Shown in pieces: positions 55,075 through 64,000 of a DNA stretch of 64,000 nt. Location: NCBI RefSeq assembly GCF_029867415.1, contig NW_026705315.1, positions 261,001 to 325,000 on the forward strand. The letters are read 5' to 3'. Source of the DNA: Vicia villosa (taxonomy: Eukaryota > Streptophyta > Magnoliopsida > Fabales > Fabaceae). The notes beneath the pieces are model-generated. The model was not told the origin of the DNA and did no database searches. It saw only the letters and a program-made list of their open reading frames with translations. Made by a program: the position numbers and the translations under genes. Positions within the stretch are counted from its first letter, which is position 1. Each line of letters begins with the position of its first letter.

Positions 55075-55942
55075 GTATCGTTTCTGACAGAGACCCGAGA
55101 TTTACGTCTAAGTTCTGTGAAGGTTTGCATAGAGCGTTGGGTACTAAACAGAGGTTGAGTTCTGCTTATCATCCGCAAACTGATGGACAGACTGAAAGGA
55201 CGATTCAATCGTAAGAAGATTTGTTACGGGCTTGTGTGCTAGAAAAAGGAGGTGCTGGGGATAGTTATCTGCCTTTGATTGAGTTTACCTACAACAATAG
55301 TTATCATTTGAGTATTGGTATGGCTCCGTTTGAGGCTTTGTATGGTAGGAGATGTAGAACACTGTTGTGTTGGTACGAATCTGGTGAGAGTGCGGTGATC
55401 GGGCCAGAAATTGTGCAACAAACTACGGAAAAGATTAAAATGATTCAGGAGAAGATGAAAGCTTCTCAAAATCGTCAGAAAAGTTATCATGACAAGAGGA
55501 GGAAAACGCTTGAGTTTCAAAAGGGAGAACATGTGTTTATGAGAGTTACTCCTATGACAGGTATTGGTCGGGCACTGAAGTCAAAGAAGTTGACACCGCG
55601 TTTTAGTGGTCCGTTTCAGATTTCGAAAAAAGTAGGAGAAGTAGCCTATTGTATTGCTTAGCCGCTGATATTTGCAAATTTGCATGATGTATTCCATGTG
55701 TCTCAGTTGAGGAAATACATTTCGGATTCGTCCCATGTGATCCAAGTAGATGATGTACAGGTGAAAGATAACTTGACGATTGAGGCTTTACCTGTGAGGA
55801 TTGATGATCGAAAGCTGGAGCAATTACGTGGCAAAGAGATAGCTTTGGTTAGAGTATCCTGGGGAGGACCGGCTGATGGAAATGTTACCTAAGAGCTAGA
55901 AAGCCAGATGAAAGACTCATACCCGGAACTCTTTACTTGAGG
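55075..55942 (+). pseudogene. Chromovirus C integrase-chromodomain fragment
   Basis: It begins abruptly inside the integrase core at S-D-R-D-P-R-F and runs through [11 protein letters not shown], the linker, and the chromodomain, ending E-L-F-T and stop near 55940. Stops occur at 55212 and 55659, and at 55890 a TAA/TAG-type stop replaces the conserved Trp of the chromodomain, the same position as in chromovirus A (4003). RT, RNase H and the first integrase Asp are missing. A polypurine tract and the 3' LTR follow. Confidence 0.88.
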
Positions 55943-55969
55943 TCTGTTTTTGAGGAAGAAAACTCTTTT

Positions 55970-55982
55970 AGTGGGGGAGAGT
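55970..55982 (+). other. Polypurine tract of chromovirus C
   Basis: AGTGGGGGAGAGT, directly before TGTAACAC at 55983. The same tract precedes the chromovirus B LTR on the minus strand. Confidence 0.85.
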
Positions 55983-56564
55983 TGTAACACGCGTATATTT
56001 TAATTTCTAATTTAATTGGAAATTAAATTAATAATTAGACTTATTTCGGTTTTATGAAAATAAATTGGAAAAGAATGATTTATGGTATTGGGCCATGTGT
56101 GATGTTAGTAAGAAGGAGGTGTTAAGTTAGTAAAACCCATTACTAATTTAATGTTATTTTCATAAAATAATAAGGGAATTGGAGAGAAGGGATAGAATGT
56201 GAAAAGAATGAAAAATTGGGAACTCAAGAACGTGAAAGAGGAGTAGTAGAGGGAGAGGCCAATCAAGAACGTTTGACTAAGGTAAGGGGGGACTCTCCGA
56301 TTAACATTTCTTATCGTGTTTTGGATGATAACATTGATTAGGAATATTGTCTAGGTCAATTGGATTATATGTTAGGTTTAGGGAGATTATAATTGATGAA
56401 ATTACATAGATTATCGGTTAATAATATGTTGTTTTGATGTATAATGATGTATGACGATTCAATTGATGATTATTTATCTGTATATGATGTTTAGAATCGA
56501 TTTTGGACTTAGGATGTGTGAGATCACAGGGTCTGTCGTAGACCTGAGAATCTGCAAAATCGCA

Positions 56565-56655
56565 CGTCCGCTAAGCGGAGGTAGGTCCGCTGAGCGGAGG
56601 TCCCAACATAGTTCGCCTCTGTCACGAGTCGCTAGTGGTCCGCTGAGCGGACCTT
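56565..56655. repeat. TCCGCTGAGCGGA palindromes in the chromovirus C LTR
   Basis: Three copies of GTCCGCTRAGCGGA at about 56567, 56588 and 56638. Each forms a perfect or near-perfect inverted repeat of six bases with a short centre. They lie in a part of the LTR that corresponds roughly to the TACGCGTA cluster of chromovirus B, but the motif differs. Confidence 0.85.
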
Positions 56656-56943
56656 GTTGTGCAGAAATTTTCCAAACTTGAAAATGACATATCTTTTGAA
56701 GTGTTGGCCTGTTTTGAATGCCATTTTGAGTATGATAGACCTCATAAAATAACCTGTGTGTTTAAATGATGAAATGAGGTGTAACTTTTGATTATTTTAA
56801 ATCATGATGGTATCGCTTGATGAATAATGTATTGTGTATATATGTGATGAGATATGATAATACATGTTATGTTGAAGTAATGATCATGTGATGATTTATT
56901 GGTTGTAGGATGATGATGATTGGATGGTAATTGAATGGTGCTA

Positions 56944-57012
<69 letters not shown>
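56944..57012. repeat. (TA)n(TG)n microsatellite
   Basis: About ten TA dinucleotides followed by about 25 TG dinucleotides, then TGATGATGATGATGG. The matching place in the other LTR (near 34325) has only a short ATATATA, so the expansion is copy-specific. Confidence 0.95.
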
Positions 57013-57014
<2 letters not shown>

Positions 57015-57834
57015 CATGCTTGATGATGATGATGATGGTACGAGATGAGACGATGATATTCATCGGATCGACGATGTTATAAGTATGTTGTATATATTTG
57101 CATTCATTCATAAGCATATGTTGAGGGCTGAATCTAGATGATGTTGTGGATTCAGTGAAGGGCATAATTCTCATTGTGTGGAATTGTGTTGGCAGGGCCG
57201 TATCTTGACGATGCTGGATCGGTCGGTGGGTTATTCCCATTGATGATGTTTGGTACCACATGCATAATGTCAGTTCATTCATATGCATAATTTTATAACA
57301 TGATTGAATGTGTTTCAGTGTTATGAATTGATGATGTGTTAGTTGCGTGTTTTATTGAATTGCCTGAATATAATACGATCGGGTGAATGATATAACTATG
57401 ATGTGTTATTATTTATGATGCAATAATATTTCTTAACTGCGATGAAACTCACCCTTACATGTTATTTTCAGATTGAGGTAGCGGTTTTCCGACTTGGTGA
57501 GGATTAGCTCATGAGTCAGTGCGTTTTAGTTTAGCGTCGGGTGTCATGCTCGAATATAGCGTAACACTGGGGAACGTGATGTTTTGAGTTTATGTTTAAT
57601 AACTCTAATTGTTTGTTTTGAGTTTGAAGGATAAAGTTTTAAAAGATGTAGAACTTATCCGTATGATTTAATTCCCGCTATGTTAACATGCATTATTATG
57701 TATTATAATGAATTTCCTCAGTGAACGCATGACAATGACATATGATATTTATTTTAAATATGAATTGTGGAACCCTTGTTTTATGTTACTCTGAAATATT
57801 TATTTAATTGTCACAGGGTTTAGAAAGGTGTTAC

Positions 57835-58197
57835 ATACAACAGCTCTGAATTTTTTCCAAAAGTCAAGAAAAAAATCGTGGAACAATACTACTTTAGAAT
57901 TCTAAAAGATTTCGACCCTCAAAATCGAAAATTCCTCTTTTTTCTATTTTATTTGATTTAATTTATATTTTTATATTTTCAAAAAAATTCAAAAAACACT
58001 ATAGGTTCGTGATCTTATTTTATTTGATTTGTAGTCAACTTTTTTATATTTTTTTGATTTTATTTTAATCGCTTTTCTATTTTTCCAATTGTTTTCTAAA
58101 CCGAGACATTGTAAGTAAGGATCAAAATATTTTGATCATATCTTATTGTTTGTATAAATGCATAGAATGTTTCTGGATCATTTGTTTTGGGAATTAG
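57835..58197 (+). repeat. Ogre-type LTR fragment 2, first part
   Basis: AT-rich sequence between the chromovirus C LTR and the first solo LTR. It continues across the solo LTR into 59334, judged by the intact ATTAG duplication. Assignment to an Ogre-type LTR rests on the downstream part (59334-61961). Confidence 0.5.
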
Positions 58198-59328
58198 TGA
58201 AGGATAGAAAAACACTTAGAAAGGGGGGGGTTTGAATAAGTGTAGCTTTAAAACACTTAAGATAAAAACAATTTGCACAATGATTTTTATCCTCGTTCGT
58301 GGTTAACTAAACTACTCCAGTCCACCCCCTTGGAGTGATTTACCTCACCTGAGGATTTAATACACTAATCACACAAGATTACAATGGTTTTCCACTTAGA
58401 TAACCTCTAAGTCTTCTAGAGTATTCTGATCACAACCTGATCACTCTAGGAACACAATGCTTAGATACCCTCTAAGACTTTCTAGAGAATCCGATCACAA
58501 CTTGATCTCCTCTAGTTCTTACAAATAAATGTAAACAAATTCTTATAAGAGTTACAATGCTTCTTAATAAGCTATTATCACAACTTTGATTTTTCTCTTA
58601 AGTTTAAGCTTAATCTCACTAAGATATTACAACAGTAACGAAGTGAGGTTGACGATGAAGTTTGAGAGCTTTTAGAATTTGACAGCGTTTTTGTATGTTT
58701 GCGCAAAGTTGTATTCAGCTTCTCATCAGAACTTCTATTTATAGGCATTTGAGAAGATGACCGTTGGGAGCGTTTAATGCGTTGCGTGATCCGTACAACA
58801 TTGTATTTAATGTTTCACTCTTTTGTCAACTACCTCGAGCCTTGCTTTTGCTGTGTCAACTGACGTTGCCTTTAATAGCTTCTAACGTTCCTTTTGTCAG
58901 TCAGCGTAGCCTGCCATCTTGTACTTGCTTCTGATCTGATGTTTGTGTAAACAATGTTTGAATATCATCAGAGTCAAACAGCTTGGTGCAGAGCATCTTC
59001 TTGTCTTCTGACCTTGAAGTGTTTCTAGCGTGATACCATGAGAACTTCAGTGCTTCTGCTTCTGATCTCAAGTTCTTCTGATGCTTCAGTAGACCATGTT
59101 CTGATTCTGCTTGACCATCTTCTGATGTCTTGCGAGAGCATGTTCTGATGATGCATACTTGAACCTTCTGAGACAGTGCTTCTTGCGCTGATTTTGTGCA
59201 TACTCTTTATATATTTCCTGAAATAGAAATCGCATAGAATTAGAGTACCACATTATCTCAAGAAAAATTCATATACATTGTTATCATCAAAACTAAGAAT
59301 ATTGATCAGAACAAATCTTGTTCTAACA
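58198..59328 (-). mobile_element. Solo LTR 1, SIRE/Maximus-like copia, 1131 bp
   Basis: TG...CA termini (TGAAGGATAG...TCTAACA) and a 5-bp duplication ATTAG at 58193-58197 and 59329-59333. On the minus strand it starts TGTTAGAACAAG and ends with the C-run and ...CTATCCTTCA, a layout shared with SIRE/Maximus LTRs. A minus-strand TATA box (CCTATAAATAG) is at 58735-58745. With no internal region, recombination between two LTRs is the likely origin. Confidence 0.85.
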
Positions 59329-59333
59329 ATTAG

Positions 59334-60184
59334 TGCAGGTATCGTGAATTGCCATGGCTAGGGTTTGTCCTTCGTGATTTTGAGTGTAAGTCATTCCTTA
59401 TCATGTGACTTCAAGGGGACGGATTCAATTCCCACCCCACACAATTTTTTGGCTTCTTATTTTTCTTTGGTTATTTCACATTCTTTTCTAATTTACCAAC
59501 TGATAATTAACATAATCACAAACTTTCACTAACCATGAGTCATTTGTTAAAAACCTTAGTAATAATAGTTTGGCCAAAAAATTAGGGTTAGTATTAATTT
59601 TAGGTTTAGGATGATTGATTTAAATTAGGCTTTTAGCCAAATAATTAATTAATTTAATTTAGTTAATTAGATAATTAGGTTTTCTTGGCCGAATAATTTA
59701 ATTAATTATACTAGTTAATTAGGGTTAATAACCTTAGGATTTAGATTTATTTAGTTAGTTAGGGTTCATTAAAATCAATTTCGACTTAGGTTTTAATTAG
59801 TTAGGTTTAATTTAAATTAATTAGAATTAGGTTTCTATTACCCCTAAAACTTTTTGCAAACATTAACATTCTTTTTCTTGATTGTTTATTTTCTTGCTAT
59901 TTTTAATTGTAACCGTTCACCAATTGTAATAGTGTAGATTCAAATTCCGCATTTTTTATAATTATGTAACTGCTCACAAGTTGTAATAGCATAGGGATTT
60001 TGTTTTTATGCACTTTAAATTCTTGTAAATATTAACTGTTAGTAACTAAGGTTTGTATGGCAAGACTAAAACGAATTCTAGAAAACCCTAATCCAAGATT
60101 AAATAAGTGAAAGCAAATACTCTTCACACTTGCACCTCTAGGGTAACCCTCTCTTTGTTACCTTACAAATGGTCATGTCCCTCG
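59334..60184 (+). repeat. Ogre-type LTR fragment 2, middle part
   Basis: Shares with 27360-28120 the order tRNA-like box, TTAATTAA-rich tract, GTAACTGCTCAC...TGTAATAGC and CCCTCTCTTTGTTACCTTA, hence the same LTR type. A G-G-A-T-T-C-A-A-T-T-C-C-C box lies near 59425. It is interrupted at 60184 by solo LTR 2. Confidence 0.65.
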
Positions 60185-61262
60185 TGAAGGATAGAAAAAC
60201 ACTTAGAAAGGGGGGGTTTGAATAAGTGTGACTTTAAAAACTCTTAAGATAAAAACAATTGCACAATGATTTTTATTCTGGTTCGTTGTTAACGAAACTA
60301 CTCCAGTCCACCCCCTTAGAGTGATTTACCTCACCTGAGGATTTAATCCACTATTCAACCTTGATTACAATGGTTTTCCACTTAGATACCCTCTAAGTCT
60401 TCTAGAGTATTTTGATCACAACTTGATCATTCTAGGAACCTTTTACAAATGAATGTAAAACAAATTCTTACAAGAGTATTACAATGCTTCTTAATAAGCT
60501 ATAATCACAACTGTGATATTTCTCTTAAGTTCTATGTTTAAATCTCACTAAGATATTACAATGAAGTGAGGTTGAAGATGAAGTTTGATAGCTTTAGATT
60601 CAGCAGCGTTTCAGCAAGATTGAAAGAGTTGTTCGTAAATTGGTAACCTTGCTTCTGATCAGAACTTCACTATTTATAGGCGTTTTGAGAAGATGACCGT
60701 TGGGAGCATTTAATGCGTTGCGTGATCCGTACAGCATTGCATTTAATGTTTCACTCTTTTGTCAACTACCTCGAGCCTTGCTTTTCCTGCTTTAACTGAC
60801 TTTGCCTTTAATAGCTTCTAACGTTCCTTTTGTCAGTCAGCATAGCCTGCTATCTTGTACTTGCTTCTGATCTGATGTTTGTAGATACAACGTTTGAATT
60901 AATCAGAGTCAAACAGCTTGGTGCAGAGCATCTTCTTGTCTTCTGACTTTGAAGTGCTTCTAGCGTGATACCATAAGAACTTCAGTGCTTCTGCTTCTGA
61001 TCTCAAGTTCTTCTGATGCTTCAATAGACCATGTTCTGATTCTGCTTGACCATTTTCTGATGTCTTGCGAGAGCATGTTCTGATGTTGCATACTTGAACC
61101 TTATGAGTCAGTGCTTCTTGCGCTGAGTTGTGCATACTCTATATATATTTCCTGAAATAGAAAATGCATAGGATTAGAGTACCACATTGTCTTAAGCAAA
61201 ATTCATATTCATTGTTATCATCAAAACTAAGAATATTGATCAGAACAATTCTTGCTCTAACA
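60185..61262 (-). mobile_element. Solo LTR 2, same family as solo LTR 1, 1078 bp
   Basis: TGAAGGATAG...TCTAACA with duplication CCTCG at 60180-60184 and 61263-61267. It is very similar to 58198-59328, with small deletions. A minus-strand TATA box is at 60670-60680. Different duplications show that the two solo LTRs arose from separate insertions and not by local duplication. Confidence 0.87.
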
Positions 61263-61267
61263 CCTCG

Positions 61268-61961
61268 AACGTAGGGGTATCTTAGCAAAAGACGCTTACG
61301 AATAAATCATCATAGTCCCTTCGGTACAAAAGATCATAGTCCCCTGATGACCCTTCGAGTTGCCTTTGAAAAAGACGATCTTGTCCCTCGATGATCCTAC
61401 GAAAAATGATGATAGTCCCTTCGAAATTGCTAAGGTATCCTTAAAAATGTTGCCTTCGATGACCCTACGCATGTCCCTTCACATCCAAAAGAAAAGTCTA
61501 CTTACCAACTAATGGTAAGGACAATCTTATCCCAAAGGGAGAAGGAAAATAACAAGAACGAACTTGAGTGGGTGAAAAACTCTTAAATGCTTGCTCACAA
61601 ATCAATTATTTTTCACACCTCACACCTCCAAAATATTTTTTAAAAAATAAACACTTTGTATACATTCATACAAGAATTATTACAAAGTTAAACTTTTACG
61701 AAATATTTTTTAAAAACACACACTACTTTTTAAAAAGCAAGTAAAGTGAGCTAAGCATTTAAGAGCTCATGGATAACCATGGATACAAAGGGTGTTAATA
61801 CCTTCCATTTGTATAACTTACCCCCCGAACTCAAAGTCTAACAAGGTCTTTCCTGTTCTTTTCAGCCTTTCCTTATTAGATAAAATAAAAGTTGGTGGCG
61901 AATCTAGCTATCCGCACATTTGGATAAAAACCAAAAAAGTCAATTTTCCCACCGTATTACA
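61268..61961 (+). repeat. Ogre-type LTR fragment 2, last part
   Basis: Resembles 28120-28560 and continues to GGTGGCGAATCTAGCT near 61897 and ends about ACCGTATTACA at 61961. The R-T-G-G-C-G-A segment near the end is a hallmark of this LTR group. No Ogre primer site follows, so this is a 3' LTR end, a solo LTR or a truncated copy. Confidence 0.6.
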
Positions 61962-63123
61962 TATATCTATTAAATCAAATCACCGAACAGGTCATTGGTT
62001 GTTAGTCACCAGAGGTTGCTCGTGCAAGGTTGTTAGTCACGTGATGTTGGTTGTACATTGTACTGTGAGTCACCGACAGTTTCCTGTGCAATTGTAATTA
62101 GTTGGTTATAGTGGATTAAAACCTTGGATAAGGAAAAATCGCCTTGACAGGTGGAATCGATTAGCTTGAGAATTTCTCAAGTGAAGAAGGATATATCGGG
62201 TGTTATTTACTTATGTTTATTGTCATTAAGTTATCAAAAGCTCTAAGAAGACTCTAGTTTTGAAGAAGGTTGAATCCTTCTAAGAAACGTTAAGCTTTTG
62301 ATAAGTAAGAGCTTAAATATTATGATAAACAACAACTACTTAAGCTTTCGCGCGAGAGTTTTAAGAAAAGGAAATTATTGCAAAGTTTCCTTTCTTATGT
62401 TTTTCTCCACCTTCGATTTTTAGAAGCATTCCTCCAGTTTCTTAATTGTCAAGGCATCATGGTATACTTTGAAAAAGTATAGGTATTGAGCTAGTTGGCA
62501 TGGAGGAACTAACTTCCATGATGAGGAAACTTTGACATAGTAGGATTAGAATCAATATAGCGACTTTCAAGAGTGTTAAGGTTTGTATCCTGCAAAAGAG
62601 AGTTGTCGCATCAGGCATCCTTCCTAAAATATGCATGATGGGGATTTGGGGTTTTATGTGATACATGATGTTCTTTCTATGTTTGTTGTGTTCCTGTGCT
62701 ATGTGAAATTCAATTTGCTTTGAATTTGAATGAAAACCCTTGCATGTGTTGTCTTTGTGTTAATATGATTTCTAAATATGTTAGTATGTATTAAAGTATG
62801 ATTGAGTGTGATTGGTTTGTTTTTATTTTGGGTTTAAAACTGGAGATTTTTTTGAAATCCCATAGGTCAATCAATTTACCCTGCATGTCAATTGATATTT
62901 ACCTGCCTCGTGAACTGATTTTTCCAACACAGGAAGCATGTAAATCAGTTGACCCCATTATATTAATCAATTGACACCCTGTAACCCCCAGAAATGCATG
63001 TTGTAATCGATTATGATATTTCTAGTAACCGGTTACCAACCTGATAAATGTTTTTTCCAGCTTCCAGAACTGCTTATATTTAAAGTTGTTTCCACTAGTT
63101 TGCTCCCAGAAGCTTATCCAACA
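61962..63123. other. Copia-derived noncoding sequence, not resolved
   Basis: The part at 61990-62460 resembles the 3' portion of a copia LTR (G-T-G-G-A-T-T-A-A-A-A-C-C-T-T-G-G-A near 62110) but has no clear PBS after it. The part up to 63123 may be the 3' LTR of copia C on the minus strand (start TGTTGGATAAGC at 63123, TATA-like element near 63080). No ORF is credible. Boundaries are guesses. Confidence 0.35.
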
Positions 63124-63138
63124 CATTTGAATTACTAT

Positions 63139-63706
63139 TTACATCCAATACACCACATTAATTGAAAGTTCCAAGTTCTGCATGCCCAATTTCATCTCTA
63201 ACTTCTTGAACACATCATTTGTAAATCCTTTTGTCAACAAATCTGCAACTTGCTCTTCGCTTTGATAGTATCCCAACCGCAAATTGCCTTCACACACCAG
63301 ATCCCTCAAGTAATGAAACATCATCTCAAAATGTGTGCTTGTCCCATGTGCAATGAGATTCTTAGCAAGGTTTATTGCTAAAACATTATCAACCAATAGT
63401 GTGACAGCTTCTCCAACATTGATGCCCCGCTCTCCCAACGGATGCATAAGCCACACAGTTTGGCACGCACATAACGATGCAGCGATATACTCATCCTCAC
63501 AAAAAGAGAGTGCAACCATTGGTTCCATTTTAAAACAATAAGTGATTGTTCCCCCTCGAACATAAAGATATAACTAGTCGTGGACTTTTGATCATCTTTG
63601 TCTGCACACCAGTTGAAATTGATATAACCGAGCAAATCGAATTTCTGCCCGTATGTGCTGCAGGAAAGAGAATTCTGCAGCCAAGAGTTCTTTTGATGTA
63701 TCTTAG
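63139..63706 (-). pseudogene. RNase H fragment of copia C
   Basis: Minus-strand pieces at 63635-63378 and 63528-63139 in two frames read as the copia RNase H: L-G-Y-I-N-F-N-W-C-A-D, then V-A-L-S-F-C-E-D-E-Y-I-A-A, V-D-N-V...A-I-N-L-A-K-N and V-A-D-L-L-T-K-G-F. The Y-S/T-D-A-D aspartate is replaced by Asn at the first motif. Upstream RT sequence is only traceable to about 63700, where an Ogre/Tat-like LTR begins. It is a dead remnant. Confidence 0.85.
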
Positions 63707-64000
63707 TGTTACAACCGGCTTTAAAATTTAAAGTTAAATAACCTAAATTACAGAGTCGCCACCTATATTTATTCTATCCTAAGGATAAGGCTAAATACGG
63801 GAAAAAAACCTAATTAAAGAGATTCTAAGTAAGTTGAGAAGTTAGGGTCAAGGGAAGGTATTAGGCACCCTCGACCCTTCCTTAAGGTTTTAACAGGTCT
63901 TTTAGGGTAAGAGTATTACGGTAAGGTTTATAAAAAGTTATGGTTAAAGGTATACAATAGGGTAGAGAATAAAATCTCAAACCTACTTAATTTTAGAGGA
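63707..64000 (-). repeat. Edge of an Ogre/Tat-like LTR, continuing beyond the window
   Basis: TGTTACAACCGG starts at 63707, and shortly after comes ACAGAGTCGCCACC, the complement of the G-G-T-G-G-C-G-A-C-T-C-T-G-T signature found near the end of Ogre-type LTRs. On the minus strand this would be the 3' end of an LTR closing ...GTTGTAACA. Since copia sequence and no primer site lies to its left, it is either the 3' LTR of a minus-strand element or a solo LTR. Confidence 0.6.

Larger units (their letters stand above)
55983..57834 (+). repeat. 3' LTR of chromovirus C, 1852 bp
   Basis: Starts TGTAACAC and ends GGTGTTACA, so the termini are partly self-complementary. It contains the TCCGCTGAGCGGA palindromes (56565-56655), an (AT)n(GT)n microsatellite (56944-57012) and GATGAT runs. 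It is the same family as the LTR at 33594-35125/50755-51013. No second LTR copy or matching target duplication was found because the 5' part of the element is missing. Confidence 0.88.

Noticed and set aside
56802..57288. ORFs with long His-Thr runs
   Set aside because: They read through the (TG)n microsatellite and have no other support.

Overview
This window is plant nuclear DNA, almost certainly from a legume of the pea/faba bean/vetch group (tribe Fabeae). It is dominated by nested LTR retrotransposons. They include pieces of giant Ogre-type LTRs (one LTR opens TGTTGCACCC), SIRE/Maximus-type copia elements, Tekay/Del-type chromoviruses and a Tat-lineage Ty3/gypsy element. Only one ordinary host gene is visible, a four-exon beta-expansin at 15841-17046 (+). 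No rRNA genes, bona fide tRNA genes, CRISPR arrays or prokaryotic features were seen.

Layout. 1-4050: decayed chromovirus A (+). 4051-4258 and 14102-14953: one copia gag (-), split by a SIRE/Maximus-type copia element (4259-14101, -, TSD TACTT) that carries an extra ORF after pol. About 15163-15338: probable LTR of the split copia. 15841-17046: beta-expansin. 17520-22498: a nearly complete Tork/Tnt1-like copia (+, TSD GATAA). 22695-25904: a copia 3' fragment (-) whose LTR is broken by a Mutator-like element (22790-24677), which itself contains a foldback-type element with a 47-bp minisatellite. 25905-28561: Ogre-type LTR piece, cut by a decayed Tat copy (28562-33593, +). 33594-35125 and 50755-52770: chromovirus B (-), whose LTR is split by a complete young Tat element (35126-50749, -, TSD CTCTC). 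52771-55074: no recognisable gene. 55075-57834: chromovirus C (+) with its LTR. 57835-61961: Ogre-type LTR piece holding two solo SIRE/Maximus-like LTRs. 61962-63706: copia remnants. 63707-64000: the edge of another Ogre/Tat-like LTR.

The most interesting system is the Tat element. Besides gag-pro-pol on the minus strand, it carries two genes on the opposite (+) strand between its 3' LTR and pol. One (36567-40434) has five inferred exons and encodes a plant mobile domain (PMD) protein with a basic linker and a coiled-coil tail. The other (40998-41727) has its own TATA box and encodes a protein that by eye resembles the sense-strand extra ORF of the unrelated SIRE-type copia element at 6044-7198. 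Antisense orientation would hide the introns from splicing of the genomic RNA, which may explain how a spliced gene survives inside a retroelement. The LTRs differ at only about five positions in 986 bp by eye, so this insertion is recent.

A second theme is that three LTRs, one SIRE-type and two chromoviral, each contain a cluster of short self-complementary GC-rich motifs: AACCGGTT, TACGCGTA and TCCGCTGAGCGGA respectively. All boundaries, family calls and difference counts were made by eye.
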